NCBI RefSeq assembly: GCF_002749615.1
Contig: NZ_CP024201.1
Location: forward strand, 1,488,001-1,552,000
Reading direction: 5' to 3'
Source: Caulobacter mirabilis
Lineage (GTDB): Bacteria > Pseudomonadota > Alphaproteobacteria > Caulobacterales > Caulobacteraceae
Length of the DNA: 64,000 bases
Below are positions 1 through 8,067 of the stretch, piece after piece. Made by a program: the position numbers and the translations under genes. Within the stretch, counting starts at the first letter, position 1. Every line of letters begins with the position of its first letter. The notes under the pieces were generated by a model that was not told the origin of the DNA, did not search any database, and saw only the letters and a program-made list of their open reading frames with translations.

Positions 1-476
1 TCCCGCACGCCTTCATCAAGGTCGCCGGGACGCCGCTGGCGGGCGGCGAGGCCGTCGACCGCACGTTCGGCTTCACGGCCACCGACCTGACGACGGCGAT
101 GACCAACCGGCCGGGGATCGTGAAGCCCGCCGACCCGCGCTACATCGACGACAGCACGCCGCACTTCTCGGTCGTGGCGACCGACGAGCAGTACGCGGTC
201 CTGCTGGAGAAGATCCGCTGGTGGATGACGCCGGAAGGGTCGGTCTATAATCTGAAGACCCGCAACTGCATCCATTTCGTGGCCGAGATGGCCGAGATCC
301 TGGGGCTGAAGCCGGGCAATACGCGGACCTGGAAGCCGGTCGTGTTCATGACCGACACCGAGAAGAAGAATCCGGGCAAGCTGACGATCATCACGGCCGG
401 GGCGAAGGCCAGGCCCGAGACCGCGCCGCCGCCGGAGGCCGCCGCCCTGCAGGAGAAGGGGCCGGACGGGAACTGA
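1..476 (+). CDS. Partial protein with possible papain-like (NlpC/P60-type) core, 5' end outside window
   Basis: The reading frame is open from base 3 through the first ATG at 99, so the true start lies upstream of the window and only the C-terminal ~157 residues are seen. Two short motifs, PHAFIKV near the visible start and RNCIHFV near residue 90, look like the His and Cys elements of papain-fold amidases, but the order and spacing are not diagnostic. The tail is Pro/Ala/Glu-rich and probably disordered. The next gene follows after about 100 bases on the same strand. Function unassigned; the papain-like suggestion is inference. Confidence 0.6.
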   Translation, partial: PHAFIKVAGTPLAGGEAVDRTFGFTATDLTTAMTNRPGIVKPADPRYIDDSTPHFSVVATDEQYAVLLEKIRWWMTPEGSVYNLKTRNCIHFVAEMAEILGLKPGNTRTWKPVVFMTDTEKKNPGKLTIITAGAKARPETAPPPEAAALQEKGPDGN

Positions 477-572
477 ACGCTCGGGTCGCATGGCCGCGAA
501 AATGTAAACTCACCTGCGATTTCAGGTTGAGCGGTCAACCGACTGGAAACCTGCCGCCGTTACCCTAGGGGC

Positions 573-947
573 ATGTCAGTCGTTCCGTTTGCTCCTCGTC
601 CCGTCCCATCGTCCTCGGGCGTCCAGCGCCGGGGCGGCGTGCGTCATCGTTCGCTGCTGGCGGCCAAGCTGACCAACGCCGACGCGTCCGCCACCATCGA
701 CTGCACCATCCGCAATCTGTCCGAAGAGGGCGCGCAGATCGAAACCGCCTCGCTGCAGCTGCTGCCGCAGCCGGCGCCGTTGCGCCTGATGCAGATCAAG
801 GACGGGGTGGCCTGGGACGTCGAGATCGCCTGGCGGCGCGGCAATCGCATGGGGCTGCGCCTGACCCGGCGCCACGACCTGCACGGCGCGGTCGAAGCGG
901 ATCTGCGTGCGCTGCGCGCGATCTGGAGCCAGATGGCGCTGCGCTAG
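573..947 (+). CDS. PilZ-domain protein (c-di-GMP binding)
   Basis: A 124-residue protein made of one PilZ domain. The c-di-GMP signature is visible: an Arg-rich segment (QRRGGVRHR, residues 18-26) followed about 25 residues later by the NLSEEGAQIE motif (D/NxSxxG class). Family members bind cyclic di-GMP and act as effectors in motility, adhesion or polysaccharide control. It stands alone between a partial gene and the convergent COQ7 gene, whose stop begins 2 bases after this stop, so the context gives no target. The family call is strong, the biological role open. Confidence 0.85.
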   Translation: MSVVPFAPRPVPSSSGVQRRGGVRHRSLLAAKLTNADASATIDCTIRNLSEEGAQIETASLQLLPQPAPLRLMQIKDGVAWDVEIAWRRGNRMGLRLTRRHDLHGAVEADLRALRAIWSQMALR

Positions 948-949
948 GC

Positions 950-1513
950 CTAGATCTTTTCGCTGATCTTGATCGCCGCGCGGCAGCCGGCCTGGATCAC
1001 GGCCGTCAGCAACGGATGGGCGGGCGCGTCTCGCGAGCCCTCTTCGATGGCGATGTCGCGGTGGGCCAGCTCCTCGTCGCGGAACTTGGTCAGCTCCGCC
1101 GCCAGGACGGGGTCGCGGTCGGCGATCTCCGCGATCTGGTCGGCGTAGTGCTTCTCGATCACCGTCTCGACCGCCTCGGTGCAGGCGTGAGCCGCCTTGT
1201 CGCCGAGCAGGGCGGTGCCGGCGCCCAGGGCGAAGCCGGCGGCGCGCCAGAGCGGCGCCATCAGGGTCGGGCGGACGCGATGCTGGTTCAGCAGTTCGTC
1301 GAAGCGGGCCAGATGGACGGCTTCGTGCCCTTCCATCTCCTCGAGCTGGGCGGCGGTGCGCTCATGGCCCTTGGCCTGGCCGAGCACGGCCCGCTGGCCG
1401 CGATAGATATGGACGGCGCCGAGCTCGCCGGCGTGGTCGACGCGGAGGATCTCGGCCAGGCGGGCGGCGGTCGCGCCGCGGCCGGGGCGCGCCGGCGTCG
1501 GGCGGCCGGTCAT
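950..1513 (-). CDS. coq7: COQ7-type demethoxyubiquinone hydroxylase
   Basis: A 187-residue di-iron carboxylate protein that hydroxylates demethoxyubiquinol, the penultimate step of ubiquinone synthesis, at the inner membrane. Iron-ligand segments are visible in two repeats: VDHAGELGAVHIYRGQ (residues ~25-40) and EMEGHE (~59-64), then EAVETVIEKHY and FRDEELAHRD. Length matches the short bacterial COQ7 form. The chosen ATG at 1513 overlaps the stop of the upstream dsbB gene by four bases (ATGA), indicating translational coupling in a yqaA-dsbB-coq7 unit. An in-frame upstream extension exists but runs through dsbB and is rejected. Confidence 0.93.
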   Translation of the reverse strand: MTGRPTPARPGRGATAARLAEILRVDHAGELGAVHIYRGQRAVLGQAKGHERTAAQLEEMEGHEAVHLARFDELLNQHRVRPTLMAPLWRAAGFALGAGTALLGDKAAHACTEAVETVIEKHYADQIAEIADRDPVLAAELTKFRDEELAHRDIAIEEGSRDAPAHPLLTAVIQAGCRAAIKISEKI

Positions 1514-2019
1514 GCGTACTTCCTCCGGAAGGCCTGGAAGCTGAGCGCCGCCAGGGCCAGGGAGAAGAGGGCGTTCCAGCCCGCCATCGACAGGCCGGCG
1601 AAGACCCAGGCCGCCTTGTCGCAGGACGGGGCGCTGAACACCTCGCCCTTCAGCAGCGCGGCCATGCTCTCGGCGGTGACCGTGGCCGCGCCGCCGCCGC
1701 AGACGCTGGGGCCGGGCCACCACTTCCACTCCGCCCCGGCGTGATAGGCCGCCAGGCCGGCGCCGAAGAGGAAAACCAGCCCGAGGGCCAGGTTGAACCA
1801 GCGGCGGCTGTTCGCGCCCAGCTTCGTGCGCACCGCCAGCATGCCGACCAAGGCCACGGCCAGGGCGACCCAATAGACCTCGCGCTGCTTGAAGCAGAGA
1901 TAGCAGGGGGCCAGGCCGCCGATGTGCTGGAACCCGTGGGCGATGGCCAGCATCGTCGCGGAGGCGATGAAGGCGGTCAGCCGCCAGCGGCGCAGGACGG
2001 GTTCGAGCAGTCGGTTCAT
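1510..2019 (-). CDS. dsbB: Disulfide bond formation protein B (DsbB)
   Basis: A 169-residue inner-membrane protein with four hydrophobic segments. It carries the DsbB redox pairs: Cys39-x-x-Cys42 (PCYLC) in the first periplasmic loop and Cys107/Cys133 (SVCGGG and PSCDKA) in the second. DsbB reoxidises DsbA and passes electrons to ubiquinone, which fits its linkage to the ubiquinone gene coq7 downstream (4-base overlap). The ATG at 2019 is two bases from the stop of the upstream YqaA-like gene. A longer in-frame reading exists but lacks similarity to the family. Confidence 0.9.
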   Translation of the reverse strand: MNRLLEPVLRRWRLTAFIASATMLAIAHGFQHIGGLAPCYLCFKQREVYWVALAVALVGMLAVRTKLGANSRRWFNLALGLVFLFGAGLAAYHAGAEWKWWPGPSVCGGGAATVTAESMAALLKGEVFSAPSCDKAAWVFAGLSMAGWNALFSLALAALSFQAFRRKYA

Positions 2020-2021
2020 GG

Positions 2022-2627
2022 TTATCCGCACACCGAGGTGGAAGAGCCCGATCCCAGATAGTGGCTGGCGACCAGTCCGGCCACGATAAGCGCGATCCCC
2101 AGCCCCGCGAAGAGGGCCAGCCGCTTCTCGACGACGGGGAGCATGGCCGGGCCGAACTTCTTCACCACCGCCGCCACCAGGAAGAAGCGCGCGCCGCGGG
2201 TGATCACCGAGGCGACGATGAACATCAGGAAGCTGAACTGGGCCAGGCCCGAGGCGATGGTGACCAGCTTGTACGGGATCGGGGTCAGGCCCTTGGCCAG
2301 GATCACCCAGGTCCCGTACTTGTCGTACCAGCACTGGAACTCGCCCAGACCCTCGGCGTGGCCGGTCAGGCTTAGCAGCCACATGGCCGCGTCCTGCAGG
2401 TAGAAGCCGATGGCGTAGCCGGCGATGCCGCCCAGCACCGAGGCCAGGGTGCAGAGGCCCGCGTAGAACCAGGCCCGGTCCGGCCGCGCCAGCACCATGG
2501 GCGCCAGCATCACGTCTGGCGGAATCGGGAAGAACGAGCTCTCCGCGAAGGACACGGCGAACAGGCTGGAGGGGGCATGTTTGGAGGCGGCGAGCCCCAT
2601 CACCCAGTCGTAAAGTCGGCGCAGCAT
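2022..2627 (-). CDS. YqaA/DedA-family (VTT domain) membrane protein
   Basis: A 201-residue polytopic membrane protein of the SNARE-associated/VTT (DedA-like) superfamily, YqaA branch. The family signature regions are visible: FAESSFFPIPPDVMLAPMV near residues 28-46 and the GLTPIPYKLVTIASGL re-entrant motif near 112-127. DedA-like proteins are implicated in membrane homeostasis and lipid-carrier flipping; the substrate of this branch is unknown. It is the first gene of the minus-strand yqaA-dsbB-coq7 set, and its upstream gap (2628-2753) also carries the hppD promoter on the other strand. Confidence 0.85.
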   Translation of the reverse strand: MLRRLYDWVMGLAASKHAPSSLFAVSFAESSFFPIPPDVMLAPMVLARPDRAWFYAGLCTLASVLGGIAGYAIGFYLQDAAMWLLSLTGHAEGLGEFQCWYDKYGTWVILAKGLTPIPYKLVTIASGLAQFSFLMFIVASVITRGARFFLVAAVVKKFGPAMLPVVEKRLALFAGLGIALIVAGLVASHYLGSGSSTSVCG

Positions 2628-2707
2628 TGGGCTGTGCTATCAGGGCGGCGAAGCCTTGTCTCGTGCAGCTTCGATGCAGCCGTCGCGAAGGCGTCGCTTC
2701 ACCCATC

Positions 2708-2725
2708 TAGTTTCATCTGATACTA
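2708..2725. promoter_or_regulatory. Operator-like palindrome upstream of hppD
   Basis: Inverted repeat TAGTTTCA-tc-TGATACTA, matching at seven of eight positions per arm, centred about 37 bases before the hppD ATG in the yqaA-hppD divergent gap. Position and symmetry fit a dimeric repressor or activator site; the MarR protein at 9912 is a candidate partner, but no second copy was found in the tyrosine operon, so the pairing is a guess. Confidence 0.4.
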
Positions 2726-2753
2726 TCTCCGCAACGAACCACTGGAGCATCCG

Positions 2754-3839
2754 ATGAACGCCCAACCCAAGGCCGACCTGTTCGACAACCCGCTCGGCAC
2801 CGACGGCTTCGAGTTCGTCGAGTTCACCTCGCCCGAGCCGGAAAAGCTGAAAGCCCTGTTCGAATCGATGGGCTTCACGGCCATCGCCAAGCACAGGTCC
2901 AAGAACGTGCTGCGCTTCCGCCAGGGCGACATCAACTTCATCCTGAACATGGAGCCGGAAGGCCAGCCCGCCCAGTTCCGCGCCGACCACGGCCCGTCGG
3001 CCAACGCCATGGCCTTCCGCGTGCGCGACGCCGCCAAGGCCTTCAAGATGGCGGTCGAGCGCGGCGCCAAGCCGGTGGCCGGCCCGGTCGGCCCGATGGA
3101 GCTGAACATCCCGGCGATCGAAGGGATCGGCGGCACCAACCTGTACCTGGTCGACCGCTACGGCGCTCAGGAGATCTATGACGTCGACTTCGTGGCCATT
3201 CCGGGCGCGGCCGAGGCGGAAGAGGGCAATGCGGTCGGCCTGACCTATCTCGACCACCTGACGCACAACGTGCATCGCGGCGGCATGGCCAAGTGGGCCG
3301 ACTTCTACGAGCGCGTCTTCAACTTCCGCGAAATCCGCTACTTCGACATCGAGGGCAAGGTGACCGGCCTGTTCTCGAAGGCCATGACCAGCCCGGACGG
3401 GAAGATCCGCATCCCGCTGAACGAGAGCCAGGACGAGCAGTCGCAGATCGAGGAATTCCTGCGCGACTACAAGGGCGAGGGCATCCAGCACCTGGCCTTC
3501 GGCACGGATGACATCTTCACCACCGTCGAGACCCTGCGCGAGCGCGGCGTGAAGTTCCAGTCGACCCCGGACAGCTACTACGAACTGCTCGACGGCCGGG
3601 TGAAGGATCACGGCGAGGACACCCAGCGCCTGCACAGCCTGAACATCCTGCTCGACGGCGCCCCGACCGAAGGCCAGGGCCTGCTGCTGCAGATCTTCAC
3701 CGAGAACCAGGTCGGCCCGATCTTCTTCGAGATCATCCAGCGCAAGGGCAACGAAGGCTTCGGCGAGGGCAACTTCAAGGCCCTGTTCGAGTCGATCGAG
3801 CTCGACCAGATCCGTCGCGGCGTGGTGAAGGCGGACTAG
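2754..3839 (+). CDS. hppD: 4-hydroxyphenylpyruvate dioxygenase
   Basis: A 361-residue Fe(II) enzyme that converts 4-hydroxyphenylpyruvate to homogentisate in tyrosine and phenylalanine degradation. Two vicinal-oxygen-chelate domains are present; the C-terminal one carries the 2-His-1-Glu iron triad at His168 (DHLTHNV), His246 (IQHLAFGT) and Glu326 (FFEIIQR). Length is normal for bacterial HPPD. It precedes the homogentisate operon but is separated from it by a palindromic repeat block (3848-3981), so it is probably its own transcription unit, with a palindrome at 2708-2725 in its promoter region. Confidence 0.97.
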   Translation: MNAQPKADLFDNPLGTDGFEFVEFTSPEPEKLKALFESMGFTAIAKHRSKNVLRFRQGDINFILNMEPEGQPAQFRADHGPSANAMAFRVRDAAKAFKMAVERGAKPVAGPVGPMELNIPAIEGIGGTNLYLVDRYGAQEIYDVDFVAIPGAAEAEEGNAVGLTYLDHLTHNVHRGGMAKWADFYERVFNFREIRYFDIEGKVTGLFSKAMTSPDGKIRIPLNESQDEQSQIEEFLRDYKGEGIQHLAFGTDDIFTTVETLRERGVKFQSTPDSYYELLDGRVKDHGEDTQRLHSLNILLDGAPTEGQGLLLQIFTENQVGPIFFEIIQRKGNEGFGEGNFKALFESIELDQIRRGVVKAD

Positions 3840-3847
3840 TCGCATTT

Positions 3848-3981
3848 CCTCCCCCTTGGGGGAGGGGGACCACCCGATAGGGTGGTGGAGGGGGTCAAAC
3901 GTCTCGGCCGGCGCGCGGACCATCCCGCCGAGGACCCGCTCCACCATGCTTCGCATGGTCCCCCTCTCCCTGAGGGAGAGG
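3848..3981. repeat. Intergenic palindromic repeat, family A copy 1
   Basis: Composite of stem-loops: CCTCCCCC-tt-GGGGGAGG at 3848-3865, ACCATGC-ttc-GCATGGT near 3943-3960 and CCTCTCCC-tga-GGGAGAGG at 3963-3981. Related blocks lie at 12005-12128 and 60212-60261. It fills the gap between hppD and the asparaginase gene, may limit read-through, and resembles REP-type interspersed elements. Confidence 0.75.
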
Positions 3982-4021
3982 ATGGCCTTTCGCTCGTCTG
4001 TTCGAACGCTAGGTTAGGGCC

Positions 4022-5059
4022 ATGAAAAAGCGCCTCCTCGCCATCGCCGCCCTCGCTCTCTTCGCCACCCCTTCGTTCGCCGCTCCGCCCAAATGGGCCA
4101 TCGTCGTCCATGGCGGGGCCGGAGTGATCGAGCGCAAGGACCTGACGCCCGAGCTCGACAAGGCCTATCGCGACGCAATGAACGCCGCCGTCGCCAAGGG
4201 GTCCAAGATCCTCGCCGACGGGGGCGGCGCCATGGACGCCATCGAGGCCGTGGTCCGCGATCTGGAGGACGACCCGCTGTTCAACGCCGGCCGCGGCGCG
4301 GTCTTCACCGCCGACGGCCGCAACGAGCTGGACGCCGCCTTCATGGACGGCAAGACGCTGAAGGCCGGCGCGGTCGCGGGCGTCACCCGCACGAAACACC
4401 CGATCACCCTGGCCCGCGCGGTCATGGAGAAGTCCAAGCACGTCATGCTGATCGGGCAGGGCGCCGACGCCTTCGCCGCCAGCCAGGGGGTCGAGCAGGT
4501 CGATCCGTCCTACTTCTTCACCGAGCGGCGCTGGCAGGGGCTGGTCAAGGCGCTGACGGCCCAGGGCCTGCCGATCCCGCCGCGCCCGGCCGGCGCGCCG
4601 GCGCCCCAGGCCTTCACCCCCATCCCCGATGACCGCAAATACGGCACCGTCGGCGTCGTGGCGTTGGACAGCGCCGGCAATATCGCCGCCGGCACCTCCA
4701 CGGGCGGCACCGTGGCGAAGCGCTGGGGCCGGGTCGGCGACAGCCCGATCATCGGCGCCGGCACCTACGCCTCCAACCAGTCCTGCGCCGTCTCGGCGAC
4801 CGGGACCGGCGAGTTCTTCATCCGGCTGACCGTGGCGCGCGATATCTGCGCCCTGGTCCAGTACGGGAAGGCGCCGCTGCAGAAGGCCGCCGACACGGTG
4901 GTCCAGCAACAGCTGACCGCCTTGGGCGGCGACGGCGGCGTCATCGCGGTCGCGCCCGACGGTCAGATCGCCTGGAGCTTCAACACCCCCGGCATGTACC
5001 GCGCCAGCGCCGCCGAGGGGCGGCCGACGGTCGTGTCGATCTACAAGGACGAACCCTAG
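4022..5059 (+). CDS. Secreted isoaspartyl peptidase/L-asparaginase (Ntn-hydrolase)
   Basis: A 345-residue plant-type asparaginase/isoaspartyl aminopeptidase (EcAIII-like). A Sec signal peptide covers residues 1-20 (MKKRLLAIAALALFATPSFA), so it acts in the periplasm. The autocatalytic cleavage site and Thr nucleophile are at Gly208-Thr209 (KYGTVGVVALD), followed by the substrate-binding GTSTGGTVAKRWGRVGDSP segment. It removes isoaspartyl residues from peptides or hydrolyses asparagine. Only three bases separate it from the next gene, so it heads the nine-gene run that contains homogentisate degradation; a mechanistic link to tyrosine is not obvious. Confidence 0.92.
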   Translation: MKKRLLAIAALALFATPSFAAPPKWAIVVHGGAGVIERKDLTPELDKAYRDAMNAAVAKGSKILADGGGAMDAIEAVVRDLEDDPLFNAGRGAVFTADGRNELDAAFMDGKTLKAGAVAGVTRTKHPITLARAVMEKSKHVMLIGQGADAFAASQGVEQVDPSYFFTERRWQGLVKALTAQGLPIPPRPAGAPAPQAFTPIPDDRKYGTVGVVALDSAGNIAAGTSTGGTVAKRWGRVGDSPIIGAGTYASNQSCAVSATGTGEFFIRLTVARDICALVQYGKAPLQKAADTVVQQQLTALGGDGGVIAVAPDGQIAWSFNTPGMYRASAAEGRPTVVSIYKDEP

Positions 5060-5062
5060 GCG

Positions 5063-6265
5063 ATGTTCCCCCGCCTGACCCTCGACATCGGCTGGCGCGA
5101 CCTGGCCTTCGCCCTTGCGACACGCGGGGACGAGGGCGCGGTCCGGTCGATCGCGGCGATGGCGCCGGCGGGGCGGACGGCTGTGACGGCCCTGTCGGTG
5201 CGGACCGCGCTCGACGCCTTCCTCGCCGAGCTGGCCCTGCCGGCCGGCGACGAGGTGCTGATGAGCGCCGTCAACATCGAGACCATGGCCGAGGTGGTGC
5301 GTGCGCACGGCCTGGTCCCGGTCTCCGTCGACATCGAACTGGCGACCCTGGCCCCATCGCCCGAGACTGTGGAGGCGGCGGTTACGCCGCGGACCCGCCT
5401 GTTCCTGCTCGCCCACCTGTACGGCGCCCGCGTGGAGACGTCCGGGCTGGCGGAGGTCTGCCGCCGGCGCGGACTGATGTTCGTCGAGGACCTGGCCCAG
5501 GCCTATGACGGCCGGCTGACGGCGTCCGACGGCGCCGACGCCAGCCTGTACAGCTTCGGGCCGATCAAGACCGCCACCGCCCTGGGCGGCGCCGTGGCCC
5601 TGTTCGCGGACCCCGATCTCGCCCGCCGCGTGCGTGCGCGGCTGGACGCCTGTCCGGAGCCGGCGGCGGGGTGGTGGCGGAAGCGGGCGCTCAAGCACGC
5701 CGTTCTCAAGGCGCTCAGCCTGCCGCCGCTCTATGGCCTGGCGCGACTGGCCATCGCCGCGGCGGGCCGCGATCCGGAGGCCGTGATCGGCGCGGCGGCG
5801 CGGGGGTTTCGCAGCGGCGACCTGCTGCCTCAGCTTCGCCGACGGCCGCCCAAGGCGATGCTCGCCCTGCTGGCGCGGCGGCTCGCGCGTGGCGCGGCGC
5901 CCCTCGAGCGGACCGCCCGCGCTCGCCGCGTGCTCTGGCGGCTGCCGCCGCGCATTCCGGTTCCGGGCCGGGACCTGGCGTCTCACGCCTGGTGGCTGGC
6001 GCCCGTCCTGCCGCGTCATCCTGATCTCTTCGCCCAACGTCTGCGCGACGCCGGCTTCGACGCCACCCGCGGCGCGACCAGTCTGCGGGCTCTGCCCGGC
6101 GCGCCGAACGCCGCCCATCTGATCGACATGGTCGTCTATCTGCCGCTGTCGCCCTTCCTGTCGCAGGTCGACGAAGCCCGCTTGGCCGACCTCACGGTCG
6201 CGGCGTTTGACGACGACGCGCGTTCTTCCTTCATCACCGCACCGGCGGAGGCCCTTTCGACATGA
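5063..6265 (+). CDS. DegT/DnrJ/EryC1-like PLP-dependent protein
   Basis: A 400-residue fold-type I PLP protein of the DegT/EryC1/StrS class. The N-terminal half reads well as the large domain: a substrate-loop motif (AVNIETM, ~69-75), the PLP-contacting VEDLAQAYDG (~141-150) and a candidate Schiff-base lysine, Lys169, in SFGPIKTATALGGA. The C-terminal half is Arg/Ala-rich and poorly conserved relative to sugar aminotransferases. It is tightly coupled: three bases after the asparaginase gene and a four-base ATGA overlap with hmgA. No sugar-nucleotide genes are near, so the substrate is unknown; a role tied to aromatic amino acids is only inferred from position. Confidence 0.75.
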   Translation: MFPRLTLDIGWRDLAFALATRGDEGAVRSIAAMAPAGRTAVTALSVRTALDAFLAELALPAGDEVLMSAVNIETMAEVVRAHGLVPVSVDIELATLAPSPETVEAAVTPRTRLFLLAHLYGARVETSGLAEVCRRRGLMFVEDLAQAYDGRLTASDGADASLYSFGPIKTATALGGAVALFADPDLARRVRARLDACPEPAAGWWRKRALKHAVLKALSLPPLYGLARLAIAAAGRDPEAVIGAAARGFRSGDLLPQLRRRPPKAMLALLARRLARGAAPLERTARARRVLWRLPPRIPVPGRDLASHAWWLAPVLPRHPDLFAQRLRDAGFDATRGATSLRALPGAPNAAHLIDMVVYLPLSPFLSQVDEARLADLTVAAFDDDARSSFITAPAEALST

Positions 6266-7398
6266 GCAAGAAGACCTGGATCCCCGTTCGCGGCGCCCAG
6301 GGGCTGAACAGCCGCCAGGCGCACGCCGACCTGCCGGAGGGGACCTACGAGCGCGAGGTGTCCAAGGAAGGCTTCTTCGGCCCGGCCGCCTTCCTCTACC
6401 ACCGCCGCCCGCCGACCGGCTGGACCTCGTTCGAGGGGCCGCTGCGCCCGCGCGCCTTCGACCTGAACGGTCTCAACGAGGCCGCGCCGTCGCCCTGGGA
6501 CGCGCCGGTGGTGCTGCACAACGCGTCCTGCGAGATGCGGTTCTGGAAGCTGTCCGCGCCGATGCCGGCTTTGGCCCGCAACGCCGACGGCGACCAGCTG
6601 CTGTTCATCCACGCGGGCGAGGGCGACCTGTTCTGCGACTACGGCCGTATCGGCTATGTCGCCGGCGACTACCTCTACCTGCCGCGCGGGACGATGTGGC
6701 GGCTCAGCCCCTCGGCGCCGACCGCGATCCTGACCATCCAGGCGACCAACGGCCATTTCACCCTGCCGGACAAGGGCCTGCTCGGGCCGCACGCGCTGTT
6801 CGACCCGGCCATGCTCGACACCCCGGCGATGGACGAGGCCTTCCGCGCCCACCAGGCCCAGGACGGCGAGACGGCGGTGCATATCAAGAAGCGCGGCCAG
6901 GTCTCGGTGGCGACCTATCCCTACAACCCGCTGGATGCGGTCGGCTGGCACGGCGAGCTCGCGCCGGTGCGGATCAATGTGAAGGACTTCCGGCCCGTGG
7001 TCAGCGCCCGCTACCATCTGCCGCCCAGCGTCCACACGACCTTCCTGGCCGACCGGTTCGTGGTCTGCACCTTCGCGCCCCGGCCGTTCGAGACCGATCC
7101 GGGTGCGATCAAGATTCCCTTCTTCCACAACAACGACGATTTCGACGAGGTGCTGTTCTACCACGCCGGGGACTTCTTCAGCCGCGACCATATCGAGGCC
7201 GGCATGATGACCTTCCATCCGTCGGGCTTCACCCACGGGCCGCACCCCAAGGCGCTGAAGAAGATGCTGGTCCAGGACAAGGTCGCCACCGACGAGTACG
7301 CGGTGATGATCGACACCCGCGACCCGCTGGAGGTGGGCGAGGGGGCGTCGACGGTCGAGAACCCGGCCTACGTCGACAGCTGGAAGGCGCCGACGTGA
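6262..7398 (+). CDS. hmgA: Homogentisate 1,2-dioxygenase
   Basis: A 378-residue bicupin Fe(II) dioxygenase that opens the homogentisate ring to maleylacetoacetate, the step after HppD. Candidate active-site residues are grouped in the C-terminal cupin: His289 and Glu296 (FFHNNDDFDEVLFYH), His301, His319 and His325 (FHPSGFTHGPHP). It is shorter than the ~430-residue Pseudomonas enzyme but is intact. The ATG at 6262 overlaps the preceding stop, and a GTG for the next cupin gene overlaps its own stop at 7395-7398, giving a strongly coupled operon. Confidence 0.95.
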   Translation: MSKKTWIPVRGAQGLNSRQAHADLPEGTYEREVSKEGFFGPAAFLYHRRPPTGWTSFEGPLRPRAFDLNGLNEAAPSPWDAPVVLHNASCEMRFWKLSAPMPALARNADGDQLLFIHAGEGDLFCDYGRIGYVAGDYLYLPRGTMWRLSPSAPTAILTIQATNGHFTLPDKGLLGPHALFDPAMLDTPAMDEAFRAHQAQDGETAVHIKKRGQVSVATYPYNPLDAVGWHGELAPVRINVKDFRPVVSARYHLPPSVHTTFLADRFVVCTFAPRPFETDPGAIKIPFFHNNDDFDEVLFYHAGDFFSRDHIEAGMMTFHPSGFTHGPHPKALKKMLVQDKVATDEYAVMIDTRDPLEVGEGASTVENPAYVDSWKAPT

Positions 7399-7766
7399 CG
7401 AACGGCGCCGTCGTCAGCCTGGACGAGAAGTTCGCGGCCTTCTCCGAGCACTGGCGGCCGAAGATCGCGGCCGAGCTGAACGGCCAGACGGTGCGGCTGG
7501 TGAAGGTGCAGGGCGTCTTCCCCTGGCATAGCCACGCCCAGGCCGAGGAGATGTTCCTGGTCTGGAAGGGCGTCTTCCGCGTCGAGTTCCGGGACCGGGT
7601 CGAGACCCTGCGGCCGGGGCAGTTCATCGTCGTGCCGCGCGGGATCGAACATCGCACCGCCGCCGACGAAGAGGCCGAGGTGATCATCTTCGAACCCGCA
7701 GAGGTCGTGAACACCGGCGACGCCGAGGCTTCCGCGTTCACCGCCCCCCAGGGAGTCCGCATATGA
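7395..7766 (+). CDS. Single-domain cupin protein in the homogentisate operon
   Basis: A 123-residue cupin. Motif 1 is visible as WHSHAQAEEMFLVWKG (~residues 38-53) and motif 2 as RPGQFIVVPRGIEHRT (~74-89), giving three His and one Glu for a metal site. I start it at the GTG overlapping the hmgA stop (GTGA) because this places the first residues (VTNGAVVSLDEKF) directly ahead of the fold. Its 3' end overlaps the next ATG by four bases. No enzymatic role is established; it could be an isomerase, a mannose-6-phosphate-isomerase-like cupin or a metal-dependent accessory protein. Confidence 0.82.
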   Translation: MTNGAVVSLDEKFAAFSEHWRPKIAAELNGQTVRLVKVQGVFPWHSHAQAEEMFLVWKGVFRVEFRDRVETLRPGQFIVVPRGIEHRTAADEEAEVIIFEPAEVVNTGDAEASAFTAPQGVRI

Positions 7767-8041
7767 CAGACGCCGCCGTCGATCCCGACCTGCTGGCCAT
7801 GGCCGAGGACGAGCTGTCGCGCGCCGTGACCCTCAGCTGGCGCGAGGCCTCGAAGGTCACGCCCTGGGGCGACACGTTCGAGGGCATCTCGCCCGCCGGA
7901 CGGAATGTGCAGGTCGAGCGCAACTACCTCTGGTCGGGCGCGCCCGGCGGAGACATTCTCGTCGAGATAGCGGTGTTCGGCGGCCCCTCGCGCTATGACG
8001 CGGGCGCCAGGGTCAGCCGAACCATCCGCAAGGGCGGCTGA
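7763..8041 (+). CDS. Small protein of unknown function in the homogentisate operon
   Basis: A 92-residue acidic-to-basic soluble protein without signal peptide, membrane segment or recognised domain. The middle (SKVTPWGDTFEGISPAGRNV) and the ERNYLWSGAPGGDILVEI stretch look structured. Translation is coupled to the cupin gene by an ATGA overlap, and the next gene starts within about 26 bases, so it is a genuine operon member and not a chance reading frame. Function unknown. Confidence 0.7.
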   Translation: MTDAAVDPDLLAMAEDELSRAVTLSWREASKVTPWGDTFEGISPAGRNVQVERNYLWSGAPGGDILVEIAVFGGPSRYDAGARVSRTIRKGG

Positions 8042-8067
8042 GCCGTCGTCTCGTGGGGGGTCCGGCG

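Noticed and set aside
3836..6118. 760-residue minus-strand open frame opposite the asparaginase and DegT-like genes
   Set aside because: Composition (Arg/Gly/Ala-rich, no domain) is that of a GC-skew shadow; the plus-strand genes have clear families.
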